A DNA stretch of 64,000 nucleotides from SKHV01 sp963678565 (GTDB lineage Bacteria > Bacteroidota > Bacteroidia > Bacteroidales > Prolixibacteraceae). Under the pieces are notes generated by a model. It did not search any database. It worked only from the letters and a program-made list of their open reading frames with translations, and was not told the DNA's origin. How positions within the stretch are numbered: position 1 is the stretch's first letter; the number at the start of each line of letters is the position of its first letter. Position numbers and translations under genes: made by a program. Location: the NCBI GenBank assembly GCA_963678565.1, contig OY782875.1:2046001-2110000 (forward strand), written 5' to 3'. Shown in pieces: positions 34,482-43,949 of this stretch.

Positions 34482-36764
34482 TTATTTTTTAATCAACCAA
34501 TCGTGAAGTTCCTCCAAGAAGTAAAATTCCTCCTCAGAAACTGAATATTGATGAAAGTTCTCATTCCTTAGGTTTTCAAGCTTTACCATCCATTGTGTTT
34601 TAGCTTCTTTACCTCCGCTTAACTTTTTCTCATTTGGCCTAGTGTAATCTGTTTCAAATAAATCTCTCCAGTTTTTGGTTGCAATAGTACGATATGAAAT
34701 AATAGTCAAGCAATCCCAAGGTTCAACTTCATCATTTTCATTTTCGATTTTTAAGTTTTTGTCATATGCCATCTCAATTGCTTTCTTGGCAATTTGTGGA
34801 GGGACACCATTTTTGAACCATTTGCTATCATATTTATCTTGAAGTTTTTCTTTGAAATCTTTCTTGAAGAAAGTCTCAATGTCTCTAATATATTGAAATG
34901 CCTTGGTGTTATATTCACGTGCCTCTTTCTTAATATAATCCTCAAGACCTTCAGGAACAAACTCTTCATGCACTTTGGATACACTCATTTGAAGAATCCT
35001 CCAATATTTTAAATAACCACCAGTTCCATATGCTTTTCTCAAGGTCTCCTTAGTTTCTTCATCCATTTCACTAATGAAATTTATTGCAGAATCTAAATAA
35101 TTCTTTGTTTCTTCAAATATTGCTTTGGGATTGTCGGTTTGATGGATGAAATTTTTAGCAATAAGAAAGTCGACAATATCACTTTGTAACTTAATAAAAG
35201 AGAAAATGCCTTTATTAATAAGCAATATATTATCTGGGGAACCCCAAATTTCAGGAATACACTCTTTTATATAATTGAAAGTGTATCTTAAAAAAGCAGA
35301 TAATCGATTAAATGAATCATCGAGATCTCCGTTATAAAAAGTTCCTAGCTTCTCTATTTTGGTTTTAGTTACTTTGCCTAATAGGTTACTTTGGTTAAGT
35401 GATTTATCAAAGGCTTCTTGTGTGATGGTTCTCCGATCTTCTCCAATCGATATTTTATCAAATAGAGCAGAATTGCGACTTTCTCCTAATATTATTGAAA
35501 TTCGTGAGCGTAAAGCTCTGTGTTGTTCAATATAATTTTTTGAAGTCCATAATAAATCAGCATTAAGTGTGGTACGAAGGTTTTTAGATACTGCTTTTTG
35601 GTTTTCATTAATTTGCATAAACAGTTTTACCTGTTCTTCTCGTTCTAAATCTACAAAAGCAACCACTGGAATTGAATTGGTTGATTTATAGATTGAATTT
35701 GCGTAACCATACAGTCTATGTTGACCGTCAATAATAAATGCAGATCTATATCGCTTTGGCATATGTAAGATACCAACACAAGCAATTGCATCCTTAACTT
35801 GTGTATTTGCTCTGTCAAATTCCAGATCTCCATTTTTACCAGAATCAATACTTATTATTATTGAGTTTGGGAAATAACCTTTTTTAATATCTATGAATTC
35901 ATGAATAGAATTAAGTCTTGGCTTTTTTATGATTCTTTGATAAGTTGGCATCATATTAATATTTGCCTTATTTCTATGCAGAACATATCCAACCTTTAAT
36001 AATTTTTCAGGTTCAATTGAAAACGAATAGTAAGTATGACCACCCATTTTTCCTCTGATTGCTGGAATTTTATTATCTAATTCTGGAATTTCTTGACCAC
36101 CAAATAATGAACCAAGTAATTGATATCTTGAAGCTAAACCAATTTGCTTTTGCATATTAATGTAGTAGTCTAATACTTCGTCATCAAAATGACAACCATT
36201 TATATTATCTAATCTGTCCAAATCAGATTCGGAAATAGAGTAATTTTCAGTTGCGAATATAAATTTGAATTTTAGCTTTTGATCTGGATATAATTGGCTT
36301 ATTGTGTTTCTTATACCTCCAATCTTACTTTTATAGGCTTCTAGCTCTTTCTTAAAATCACCTCTTTTATTCTCTTCCGGTGTTGATTTGCACTCAACAA
36401 TCAGAATCGTCTCATTATCTTTGGCAAATACATCCACTTGTTGAGTTAGCTTAGTATTATTTTTGTCGTAGGGAATTTCAAACTTCCTATCCTTATTCAT
36501 GAATGTAAAACCAAGAGATGCAAACAAAGACCAGACTTTATCTTCGAACTGGACATCATGGCTTTTATATCTCCGTAGCTTCTTTGATGTTTTAAATTCT
36601 TTCTCAATTTCCCAACCGGCACTAATGTACTCTTCAAACTCCACAACATTTTTATTGGGAATTGTCACGTTTACATAGGTTCTTTTTCGTAACCTCAATT
36701 CTTTTGAAATATCTTTTTCAGATATTATTTTCTTAAAGAGTTCTAGTTTTAGAATTTCATTCAT
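34482..36764 (-). CDS. Nuclease-DGQHR protein (DndB-like)
   Basis: The 760-residue product has an N-terminal PD-(D/E)xK nuclease-like part (VDVFAKDNETILIVECK, Asp111, Glu124, Lys126) and a central DGQHR domain with the exact motif IIDGQHRLYGYA (residues 344-355) followed by a long helical tail. DGQHR proteins include the DndB regulator of DNA phosphorothioation and proteins linked to DNA modification loci. Here the gene overlaps a Dam-type methylase gene by 4 bases. Together they suggest a modification-dependent restriction or regulatory pair. The nuclease role is inferred from motifs. Confidence 0.82.
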   Translation of the reverse strand: MNEILKLELFKKIISEKDISKELRLRKRTYVNVTIPNKNVVEFEEYISAGWEIEKEFKTSKKLRRYKSHDVQFEDKVWSLFASLGFTFMNKDRKFEIPYDKNNTKLTQQVDVFAKDNETILIVECKSTPEENKRGDFKKELEAYKSKIGGIRNTISQLYPDQKLKFKFIFATENYSISESDLDRLDNINGCHFDDEVLDYYINMQKQIGLASRYQLLGSLFGGQEIPELDNKIPAIRGKMGGHTYYSFSIEPEKLLKVGYVLHRNKANINMMPTYQRIIKKPRLNSIHEFIDIKKGYFPNSIIISIDSGKNGDLEFDRANTQVKDAIACVGILHMPKRYRSAFIIDGQHRLYGYANSIYKSTNSIPVVAFVDLEREEQVKLFMQINENQKAVSKNLRTTLNADLLWTSKNYIEQHRALRSRISIILGESRNSALFDKISIGEDRRTITQEAFDKSLNQSNLLGKVTKTKIEKLGTFYNGDLDDSFNRLSAFLRYTFNYIKECIPEIWGSPDNILLINKGIFSFIKLQSDIVDFLIAKNFIHQTDNPKAIFEETKNYLDSAINFISEMDEETKETLRKAYGTGGYLKYWRILQMSVSKVHEEFVPEGLEDYIKKEAREYNTKAFQYIRDIETFFKKDFKEKLQDKYDSKWFKNGVPPQIAKKAIEMAYDKNLKIENENDEVEPWDCLTIISYRTIATKNWRDLFETDYTRPNEKKLSGGKEAKTQWMVKLENLRNENFHQYSVSEEEFYFLEELHDWLIKK

Positions 36765-37609
36765 TTTGTGATGTTTGTGAAGATATACTCATTAACTTTT
36801 TTTCTTGTTGCTCCTTTACCGCCAATATTGCTGCTACGTTGTACTTGTTGCATAAATCCAATTTCCGAAAAAAGCTCATTAATATTCTTATGCGCAGCAT
36901 TGGTTAAAATATAGTATGCTCCCTTTTGGTCAATGTCCTTTAAAAATTGAAGAAGTCTCTCTTGGTCTTCCCATAAAAAAATCTTTTGGTTATATTTTAT
37001 GAAGCCATTATTCTCATGTGCAACAGTGTATGGAGGATCTAGAAAAACTAGATCGTTTGCTTCTATCAAGTCTAGAGAATCATAAAAATCTCCAGAGTTA
37101 ATATTGACACTTTGATTCAATATTTTAGCAATAGCTCTAATATTTTCAAACTCAAAAAGGTCTTTTGTGTTTTTGAAACCATAGGGTACGTTATATTCTC
37201 CTCTTAGGTTAACACGATATAGACCATTGAATGAAGTCTTATTTAGATAAATGAATCGAACCGCTTTCATCTTGTCTGATCGCGGCTTTGAACTTCTTAT
37301 TTTGTAATAATCGTCTTTTGTGTTTTTAAGTTTTTTCAATTCAGTTATTAATGTTTCTGCGTCAGCTTGAATTTGATTGTAAGCATTGATTAACTCATCG
37401 TTGAAGTCAGATAAAAATGAATAACCTGTAATTAAATCATTTGATTTTAAATGCAAGAAAATTGAAGCACCACCTAAAAATGGTTCATGATAATTATTGA
37501 ACTGATTGGGAAGATAGTTGGCGATATTTTTGGTCAACCAACTTTTACCTCCTGCCCAACGCAGAAATGGTTTTATTTTTTTAGTCATTATAATTTTCGA
37601 ATCTTGCAT
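36761..37609 (-). CDS. D12-class DNA adenine methyltransferase (Dam-like)
   Basis: The 282-residue product has the order typical of Dam/M.DpnII: FLRWAGGKSWL near the start (SAM-binding F-x-G-like motif), YHEPFLGGASIF (motif I partner) and the catalytic LVFLDPPYT (about residue 190). It should methylate N6 of adenine at a short target, possibly GATC-like; the target cannot be read from sequence. A start at MTKKIK, seven codons in, is possible. It is the first gene of a two-gene cassette with the nuclease-DGQHR gene. Confidence 0.88.
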   Translation of the reverse strand: MQDSKIIMTKKIKPFLRWAGGKSWLTKNIANYLPNQFNNYHEPFLGGASIFLHLKSNDLITGYSFLSDFNDELINAYNQIQADAETLITELKKLKNTKDDYYKIRSSKPRSDKMKAVRFIYLNKTSFNGLYRVNLRGEYNVPYGFKNTKDLFEFENIRAIAKILNQSVNINSGDFYDSLDLIEANDLVFLDPPYTVAHENNGFIKYNQKIFLWEDQERLLQFLKDIDQKGAYYILTNAAHKNINELFSEIGFMQQVQRSSNIGGKGATRKKVNEYIFTNITK

Positions 37610-37637
37610 TATTACGTAGTGTCGCTTTTTCCATGAA

Positions 37638-37770
37638 ACCTAACGGAAAATTGTATGTTGCGTAGGGGGATTTGGAGCCGCTATCCTGTCGACCGTGACC
37701 ACTGAATTTAGCAAAAGAACCAAAGCCCGAAAATCGCTGAAACCCCTATGGAATATACAAAATGTTGTGT
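37638..37770 (-). repeat. attC site, type B
   Basis: Left box ACCTAAC, right box GTTGTGT, 133 bp; the inner loop differs from other type B sites (GGAGCCGCTATCCTG). Confidence 0.85.
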
Positions 37771-37779
37771 GTTCGTACT

Positions 37780-38673
37780 TTATTTTCCTATCTTCTTTTG
37801 TTGCTCAATGTAAATATCATCTGCAAGTTTTTTGATGGCTTTCATTGCATTTTTCTTATCCAAAATCTCCAATTGATAAACAGATATTTCTCGTAATTGC
37901 ATAAATCGTTCTGATTTGTCAATTCCTCGTTTAATCAATTCTGCATTTAAACTCTCAATGTTTGAAAGAACTGCCAATTCATTTATACTCGCAAAATCTC
38001 TGATGTTTAAATCTTTATTAGCCAATTCAGGATTTAAATCTCTCCAATCTTTTGCTGTACAATTGAATAATGCAACGTTTAGCAAATCTGCTTCCTCAGC
38101 ATAGATTAACCATTCTTTGTCTTTTGTGTAATTTCTCTCGGGAAGAATGTGTTTTTGAACAGCATCTGTTTGAATGTGATAATTGGCTTTGCTTAAAAGT
38201 CTTTTTACATCCCATTCAAGATTGTATTGATTGCTCTCAATTTGTTTAAATCTCTGATACTCTTTAATCAAATAGAGTTTAAAAGTGGGACTAATTGCTG
38301 CTCCAAATTCAAAAGCAATATCTCTATGAGCATAAGTTCCTCCATATCTGCCAGATTTTGAAATAATTCCTATTGCTCCGGTTTTTTCAGTCCATTGTTT
38401 CGCACTCAATACGAAAGTTGGCAAACCTGCTTCCATTTTAAAGTGGTCAAATTCGGCAACTTTAAAATTCGGATTGTACAATGTTTCCCAAGTTCCAAGA
38501 AATTCGATAGTTGTCCTTGTCCGAATCCAGTTTTTAATTATGTCTGCCGCTCTATTGTCTCCTTCTTTGGCTTTTGCCATATCTGTGAGGCAAATGTAAT
38601 CTTCCTCTTCAATCTTTGTAATTGAGATGATGGTGTCTTTTATGTCGATCTTTTGTATCTTTCTCATAATCAA
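37780..38673 (-). CDS. KilA-N domain DNA-binding protein
   Basis: The 297-residue product has a KilA-N domain in residues 15-135 with the family features ICLTDMAKAKEG, NWIRTRTTIEFLGTWE and KSGRYGGTYAHRDIAFEFGAAISPTFKLYL. The domain binds DNA and is common in phages and plasmids. The C-terminal 150 residues are helical. It is the sole gene of the cassette. An inverted repeat just upstream of the start and a half-copy inside the gene suggest self-regulation. Confidence 0.88.
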   Translation of the reverse strand: MIMRKIQKIDIKDTIISITKIEEEDYICLTDMAKAKEGDNRAADIIKNWIRTRTTIEFLGTWETLYNPNFKVAEFDHFKMEAGLPTFVLSAKQWTEKTGAIGIISKSGRYGGTYAHRDIAFEFGAAISPTFKLYLIKEYQRFKQIESNQYNLEWDVKRLLSKANYHIQTDAVQKHILPERNYTKDKEWLIYAEEADLLNVALFNCTAKDWRDLNPELANKDLNIRDFASINELAVLSNIESLNAELIKRGIDKSERFMQLREISVYQLEILDKKNAMKAIKKLADDIYIEQQKKIGK

Positions 38674-38684
38674 ATTTATCCAAA

Positions 38685-38702
38685 GTGGTCAAATTCGACC
38701 AC
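38685..38702. promoter_or_regulatory. Putative KilA-N operator (inverted repeat)
   Basis: GTGGTC-AAATTC-GACCAC, two perfect 6-base arms, ends about 12 bases upstream of the KilA-N start. The sequence AAAGTGGTCAAATTCG also occurs within the gene at about 38440-38455. Confidence 0.5.
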
Positions 38703-38725
38703 ATTAAAAATATCATACTCTTATC

Positions 38726-38733
38726 CAAAAGTA
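38726..38733 (-). promoter_or_regulatory. Bacteroidota-type -7 box for the KilA-N gene
   Basis: On the minus strand TACTTTTG fits TAnnTTTG. It places the transcript start near 38719, so the inverted repeat at 38685-38702 would lie just inside the transcribed leader. Confidence 0.4.
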
Positions 38734-38790
38734 ATCTTTTTGATTATGTTATTAAAATCCTATGTTTCTGATAAGCACGATTTGTATGAC

Positions 38791-38922
38791 ACACAACGGT
38801 AAATTGTATGAGTAGTGGCAGATTGCGTGGCACTTTCCTGTCAAACCGCTAAACAGTTTGAACTGGTTACAAGCATTGATATTTAGCACTTTGCCTGCCA
38901 TTACTCATACAAAATGTTGGCA
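38791..38922 (-). repeat. attC site, type C
   Basis: Left box ACACAAC, right box GTTGGCA, 132 bp. Confidence 0.85.
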
Positions 38923-38929
38923 ACAGTAT

Positions 38930-39784
38930 TTATTTAGTTTTTATAAATTCATCTATTGCATGTGCTACAAATTCAGGATTTTCTTCTGGTCCAAAATGTG
39001 CACTGTCTGGAATTGACTTTCCTATAATGTTATTTATCCCACTTTCTTTGAATCCTTGAATGTAAGTAGCAATATCTCCATAATCTTTTGCTCCTTTGAG
39101 ATATAGTAATGGAGTGTTTACAGGAAGATTTTGCGAATTCTCTTTCTCATCAGTATAAAATGTCCGATACCAACCTAACCCTGTTTCAAGGCTATGTTTA
39201 GAATCATATGCTCCAAAATATGCTTCTTTATTTTCCTGATTTATAGCTGACTTATTGTAAGATATGGCATTATAGAAATATTCAAACAATATTGAGTGTT
39301 TTCCTTCAATAAGTGATTCTGGAAGTTCGGGAACGGAATAAAACGCAAAATGCCATATATAAGGGTTTCTTTTAACTTCTTCCCACGGATTAACTCCTGG
39401 TATTGCTGTACAAATTATCACAGCTTTTGAAAGAAAATTTGAAAAATGCTTTACAAATGGATAGGTTATCATTCCACCGACATCGTGTCCGACTAAAACT
39501 ATATTTCTCAAATCAAGAGTTTGCAATAATTTTTTTATGAAATCTGCAATTGATAACTTATCATATTTATCAATCGGCGCAGAAGCACCAATCCCGGGAA
39601 GGTCGATTGCTAAGACATAATAGTCACTCTTTAACAAGGTCATTACTTTTTCGTACTCTTTCCAGTTCTCAGGGTACCCATGTAAAAATAGTATTGGTTG
39701 ATTTTTGTTATTCCCAGCTTCTACAACATGAGTAGGAATCCCATTTACATTTACTTCTCGGTGTCTAAATAATTGTTGCTTCAT
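38930..39784 (-). CDS. Alpha/beta-hydrolase (epoxide hydrolase/dehalogenase-like)
   Basis: The 284-residue cytosolic product has the oxyanion motif FLHGYPENW (about residue 33), the nucleophile elbow GHDVGG (about 100) with Asp as nucleophile, and the catalytic His in DSAHFGPEE (about 260). An Asp nucleophile and the HGYPE sequence are typical of epoxide hydrolases and haloalkane or fluoroacetate dehalogenases. The start at 39784 is chosen because upstream codons lie in attC sequence. Single-gene cassette. Confidence 0.87.
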   Translation of the reverse strand: MKQQLFRHREVNVNGIPTHVVEAGNNKNQPILFLHGYPENWKEYEKVMTLLKSDYYVLAIDLPGIGASAPIDKYDKLSIADFIKKLLQTLDLRNIVLVGHDVGGMITYPFVKHFSNFLSKAVIICTAIPGVNPWEEVKRNPYIWHFAFYSVPELPESLIEGKHSILFEYFYNAISYNKSAINQENKEAYFGAYDSKHSLETGLGWYRTFYTDEKENSQNLPVNTPLLYLKGAKDYGDIATYIQGFKESGINNIIGKSIPDSAHFGPEENPEFVAHAIDEFIKTK

Positions 39785-39852
39785 TTTTGTTTTATTTCTA
39801 AAATTGCACCTCCAAGCTGACAATCCTATCTCAATAGTGGTTGCAATATTGT

Positions 39853-39984
39853 TGCCAACGGTCACTTGTATGTGGTCGGGCGGTCCCGATGCAATCGGGA
39901 GTGTCAGACCCGCAGGAAAGTGGGCGCAAGGCCTGACTTGTCAGACCGCTAAAAACCCCGCCTGCCATATACAATTTGTTATCA
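39853..39984 (-). repeat. attC site, type G
   Basis: Left box TGCCAAC, right box GTTATCA, 132 bp. Arms TATGTGGTCGGGCGG and CCCCGCCTGCCATATAC; inner stem GTCAGACC / GGTCTGAC-like. Confidence 0.85.
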
Positions 39985-39993
39985 TCAGTTTTT

Positions 39994-41052
39994 TCAATAT
40001 TCATTCGGTATGTGGAATTTCGCTAAATTTTCAATTCCAATCGTCAGTTCACGAAGTCTTGGATTTACTCCCTCCAATCTCATTATTAGTTCATTGATTT
40101 CATTTATTGGAGCTTGATAATATATTTTTTCTATACTCTCAATATTTTCAAATAATTGCCTATCTATAGTTCTATTAAAAGAAGGGAAGGAATATCCAAT
40201 GATTACAAGAATATTTGTTTCGTTTAAAATTTCTTTTGCAATTTTTCTTGTTTCATTAGTTATTGAATTTTCCTCCCAAGCAAAAGAGAAAACTGGTTCC
40301 GTAAATACTCGTGAATAATTTTGATTAAAAATATTGAGTAAAAGTTCTAAGTTAAAATTATTCAAGTGATGTTGTTTTAAGTCAAAGTAATTCTCTAGTT
40401 TATTTATTTCTTTTCCATTTTCTCTAAAAAGTCCGGCTGTTCCATTAATTTTTAAAAGGCAAAATTTCTTTTTATCAATTGTTTTTAGCTTTGCTGGAAA
40501 TACCTGAATTTCTTGTTGTGTTAATTCCAAGCTATAGTTCTTCAATCTAGAAAATGCAAATTCAAACTGCATATCGTAATTCCAAGAAATAATCTTGATG
40601 TTTGAAGCTGGAACTGAGTCAAATCCATTTATATAATCTGCCCAGAATGTTCTATACCTTCTGTCAATAGGGGTTGACAACATTTCTTGAATCTCTGAGG
40701 AAACCTTTGTTTTTCCATCTTTTTCATAAAAGATTATGTCTTCAGGTTTTATCAACTGCTCGAAAATAAAATAACTACTCAAAACCATTTTGAGCCGATG
40801 GAGTTCCATTTGTTTATTACTATTGGTCAACTCTTTTGCATAAGCATCAATTGAAGTACTTTCTTTTTCGTGTGTTATCAACTTATCTAATTCATCAATG
40901 AAAGGTTGAATTAGTTCCTTTTTTATTTCGCCATTTTCTCTTTGATGTTTTAAAAAAGAACTAAAGGCTTGCATCCTAACTCCCATAGTTCGTATTAATG
41001 GGAGACTATGAAAACTAGCACCTGCACCGATAAAATATGTAATTGTCTTCAA
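39994..41052 (-). CDS. SIR2-like protein
   Basis: The 352-residue product begins with the NAD-binding motif TYFIGAGASFHSLPL (residues 4-18). It has the SIR2-type IISWNYDMQFE segment (about residue 145) and a late strand LVIIGYSFPSFN (about 287), the order seen in defence SIR2-like proteins. At the place where the catalytic His is expected (K-I-H-G) it reads KINGTAGL, so the His appears replaced by Asn. Either it is inactive as an NADase or it uses another residue. Single-gene cassette. Confidence 0.75.
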   Translation of the reverse strand: MKTITYFIGAGASFHSLPLIRTMGVRMQAFSSFLKHQRENGEIKKELIQPFIDELDKLITHEKESTSIDAYAKELTNSNKQMELHRLKMVLSSYFIFEQLIKPEDIIFYEKDGKTKVSSEIQEMLSTPIDRRYRTFWADYINGFDSVPASNIKIISWNYDMQFEFAFSRLKNYSLELTQQEIQVFPAKLKTIDKKKFCLLKINGTAGLFRENGKEINKLENYFDLKQHHLNNFNLELLLNIFNQNYSRVFTEPVFSFAWEENSITNETRKIAKEILNETNILVIIGYSFPSFNRTIDRQLFENIESIEKIYYQAPINEINELIMRLEGVNPRLRELTIGIENLAKFHIPNEY

Positions 41053-41072
41053 GTTCTTGTCTTTAAAATTGA

Positions 41073-41204
41073 TGATAACGGAAAATTGTATGTTGTCGGT
41101 GCGGATTTCTCTAGCGTTTTTGTCGACCTACAAAAATGCTAGAGAAAGGAGCAAAGGCAACAAATACAGTAGCTTACCGTACTGCAATATACAAATTGTT
41201 ACAA
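41073..41204 (-). repeat. attC site, type A variant
   Basis: Left box TGATAAC, right box GTTACAA, 132 bp, with the GATTTCTCTAGCG variant shared with 9381-9512; attC of repeated cassette copy E. Confidence 0.85.
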
Positions 41205-41773
41205 GCAGTTAATAAAAAACTGCCTACAACTTATTTTATGTTTGGCCGCTAAAAGTTGTGTGCAGGCGAGCTTTTTTGTTTGAATTTTATACTTACGTTT
41301 TTAAAATATTTACACTTAGCTCACAAAAACAAGTAGTTGATTCTAAAAAGCTAAAGTGCCACAACAAATAAGTGTTGTTTGTTTATTTATCGACAAAAAG
41401 ATTAAACAACCAAGAAAGAACTACGATTAAGAGCTTTAAAAAGCGCGGGGCGAACGTGTCCACAAGCACAAGGCAGTTTTTAGCTTTGAATGAAACTACG
41501 GAATAAAGTTGCTCTTTAATTGAACTCGGATTTAAGTTTATAAAAAGTGCTGAACATGAAATAGAGTAGGGCGACTTAATTTATTATTTGTAATTGGACT
41601 TGTCTTAGACGTAAACAATAATTTGTTTGCACCTAAAAGCAACAAAGCACTGAATGTAAACTGAATAAATGTTATACCAAATTAAGTTGCCCGACATAGA
41701 TAAAAGTTTAAAAGAGCAATTTCTCAGACAAAACTTAGAGCAGCAATTACAAAAAAATCTAATTGCTTGTAAC
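41198..41773 (-). repeat. Repeated ORF-less cassette, copy E
   Basis: A 576 bp module bounded by GTTACAA and TTGTAAC with the loop variant GGGCGAACGTGTCC. The small loop of its terminator reads GTTTGGCCGC instead of GTTTGGTAAC. No gene is seen in it. Confidence 0.8.
41214..41278. terminator. Bidirectional terminator in repeated cassette E
   Basis: Stem conserved (CTGCCTACAACTT / AAGTTGTGTGCAG) while three loop bases have changed, which supports selection on the stem. Confidence 0.7.
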
Positions 41774-41897
41774 GGTTGATACATGTTGCGGAGCGGATTT
41801 CGGAGAGCGTTCCTGTCCGGCAGGACGGAACGATGATGCGAGAGCCGCAGTTACAAAACCGTACCAACCCCGCTCTGAAATATGTACTTTGTTAGCA
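41767..41897 (-). repeat. attC site, type F
   Basis: Left box TTGTAAC, right box GTTAGCA, 131 bp, with GATACATGTTGCGGAGCGG in the left arm. Confidence 0.85.
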
Positions 41898-41905
41898 GTA
41901 GTATT

Positions 41906-43027
41906 TTAATGTTTTTTATTTCTGTTTTCCCATTTTTTTAACTCTAAATCGTAGTCTATTCCATTGATAATTTGTGGATAATACTCTTTCAGGGACAAGC
42001 CGGTATTATCAAATTCTTTTAACTTTTCGTAAAAATAAGGAACAAGGAAAAGACCTTTTTGGTATTCTTTTTCTAAGCTTAACTGTATTTCTTCCTTACT
42101 GTAATTGTCAAACTTCTCTCTCAATGTATAATCAATTGTTGCGACCATTGATTCACTAAATAAATCATTTAGTTGGATGTATGCTCCAAATTTGAGTCTT
42201 CTATTTAAGGCTATTTTTGCAATTTTTTTCTTAGTCTTAAGTAAGTTTGAATATTCGTCTGTTATTGGATTTACTAAAAAGTGTAATGATTCATGATAAA
42301 ATGCGGATGTTCCGTTGGCATTATAATTCATAAAACAAAAAATAGTATCATTTGAATTAAAAATTGACCCCCATCCCATATTGGCTAATAACTCTTCATA
42401 GAAATTGAATTGTCTGAATTTGTTAGAATAGTAACTACTATCAACTCTGCAAAAACTGGTAATGTTTTTAAAAGCATCGCTTGCATAATTTGCAAATTTT
42501 AAATTATTATTCTCTAGTTTTTTTGAATATTTATGCCATAATTTTGGGACGTCGGCTTTTACGTAAAATTCATTTAACAGTTGAATATATTGTTCTTTAT
42601 TCTTGAGTGGTTCTGCTTCTGGTTTTGCTTTTAGAGAGTCTGGAAGTAATTCGAAGTTTGGAGGATAACTAAGATTTAGAGCCAAATAAATTTGCGGTAA
42701 AATAAAGCGATGTCTTTTTTCCTGTTTGTAGACTTCCCTTATTTTTTCCTTAAAATCAGTTGTTAAAATTGAATCAAGATATAACCTAATCTCTTTTCTT
42801 TCAATAGAAATTGAATCCGGGACAAATGGTTCATAACCAGCCGCATTTGCGAAAGCAAGAACTGTGAAGATTCGAATATCAGGTTTGTAATTCAAAAAGT
42901 TTGATTCTTTTGTGCTCAATTCTTTTTTATTAACTGAAGCCTCATCTGTTTTACTTGATGTTTTTTCATTATTTCCTATACATGCGAAAAGGGAAATAAA
43001 TAAGGCAAAGTAGATTAGTTTATTCAT
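41906..43027 (-). CDS. DUF4932-type lipoprotein, possible metalloprotease
   Basis: The 373-residue product (from MNKLIY) has a lipoprotein signal with FACIG (Cys about residue 16) and a large domain with FYHESLHFLVNP (about residue 240), an H-E-x-x-H zinc site. The FELLPDSL and LPQIYLALNLSYPPN stretches fit the DUF4932 family. It should sit in the periplasm or outer membrane as a zinc peptidase; the substrate is unknown. An upstream in-frame ATG six codons earlier is less likely because it spoils the signal peptide. Confidence 0.78.
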   Translation of the reverse strand: MNKLIYFALFISLFACIGNNEKTSSKTDEASVNKKELSTKESNFLNYKPDIRIFTVLAFANAAGYEPFVPDSISIERKEIRLYLDSILTTDFKEKIREVYKQEKRHRFILPQIYLALNLSYPPNFELLPDSLKAKPEAEPLKNKEQYIQLLNEFYVKADVPKLWHKYSKKLENNNLKFANYASDAFKNITSFCRVDSSYYSNKFRQFNFYEELLANMGWGSIFNSNDTIFCFMNYNANGTSAFYHESLHFLVNPITDEYSNLLKTKKKIAKIALNRRLKFGAYIQLNDLFSESMVATIDYTLREKFDNYSKEEIQLSLEKEYQKGLFLVPYFYEKLKEFDNTGLSLKEYYPQIINGIDYDLELKKWENRNKKH

Positions 43028-43053
43028 TAGTTTCTTTTTCGTCAATATTACTG

Positions 43054-43183
43054 CTAACGGTAAATTGTATGAGTAGTGGCAGATTGCGTGGTAGTTACCT
43101 GTCTAACCATTACGCAGTTTGAGCGGGCTACAAACCTTGATATTTACTACATCGCCTGCCATTACTTATACAAAATGTTGTGT
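43054..43183 (-). repeat. attC site, type C
   Basis: Left box TGCTAAC, right box GTTGTGT, 130 bp. Confidence 0.85.
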
Positions 43184-43227
43184 TTAGTTTTTCTTATCTA
43201 ATCTTATGGTTTTTTCATTTTGAAAGC

Positions 43228-43542
43228 TCATTCTATTGATTTAATTTCAACAACTTTTCCAACCATACAAAAACTACCTAAATCAGCTCTTTCTTGAAAT
43301 TGAACACAAATAGATTTATTTTCAACCAATTCAATATCAAAATCCTCCAAATTTATTGGTTCCAACTTAGTTGAATCTGGAAGTTGGATAATCCAACCGC
43401 AACCATCAAGTCCAGTAAAGTTCTTTAATATTCCATTTTGACAATTATTTTCTTTTTCACATGAAAACGAGAATAATATGATACCAATTATAAAGATAAT
43501 GTTCAAAACAGGGTTTTGCGTTTTCTTATTTTTATTTTTCAT
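43228..43542 (-). CDS. Small lipoprotein, unknown
   Basis: The 104-residue product has a lysine/asparagine-rich start, a hydrophobic stretch and the lipobox FSFSC (Cys about residue 29). The remaining 75 residues contain four further cysteines (NNCQNG, DGCGW, SICVQ, SFCMV), which may form disulfides. It follows a second lipoprotein gene by 22 bases. Confidence 0.7.
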   Translation of the reverse strand: MKNKNKKTQNPVLNIIFIIGIILFSFSCEKENNCQNGILKNFTGLDGCGWIIQLPDSTKLEPINLEDFDIELVENKSICVQFQERADLGSFCMVGKVVEIKSIE

Positions 43543-43564
43543 ATTCCTTTCAATTGGTAATTTT

Positions 43565-43885
43565 TCAATGAACTAACTTCAAAAATCCCCGGGGAACTGA
43601 TAAAAATTCCTGATAACATGAACTGTTTGGACAATCTTCATTTAATTCTGTATGTTCTGCAATTCTTATCGTGATAGTCTCTTCTCCATTATCTGTTCCC
43701 ACGTAGACTTCTCCAATATTAAATGTTCGTTCAGTTATTCCTACAAATCCACCTACTGTTATTGTGGCTGTATATTCTGCAATAAACTCAAAATCTTGAT
43801 TGATAATATTCACATCATCATTCTTGTTGCATGAAATAAAAATTGCAAAAACGAGAATTAGTCCGATAAAGTTAAATGGTCTCAT
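43565..43885 (-). CDS. Small lipoprotein, unknown
   Basis: The 106-residue product has a lipoprotein signal ending FISC (Cys about residue 19), then a beta-rich domain (AEYTATITVGGFVG, GEETITIRIAEH) and a pair of cysteines DCPNSSC. It is the first of two lipoprotein genes in the cassette; the two probably act on the same partner. No family recognised. Confidence 0.7.
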   Translation of the reverse strand: MRPFNFIGLILVFAIFISCNKNDDVNIINQDFEFIAEYTATITVGGFVGITERTFNIGEVYVGTDNGEETITIRIAEHTELNEDCPNSSCYQEFLSVPRGFLKLVH

Positions 43886-43949
43886 AATTTTTAATTTATG
43901 GTTTCTACTATGATGCTAAATTGAGTCTGACGGTTGCTTTTAAAATTAA

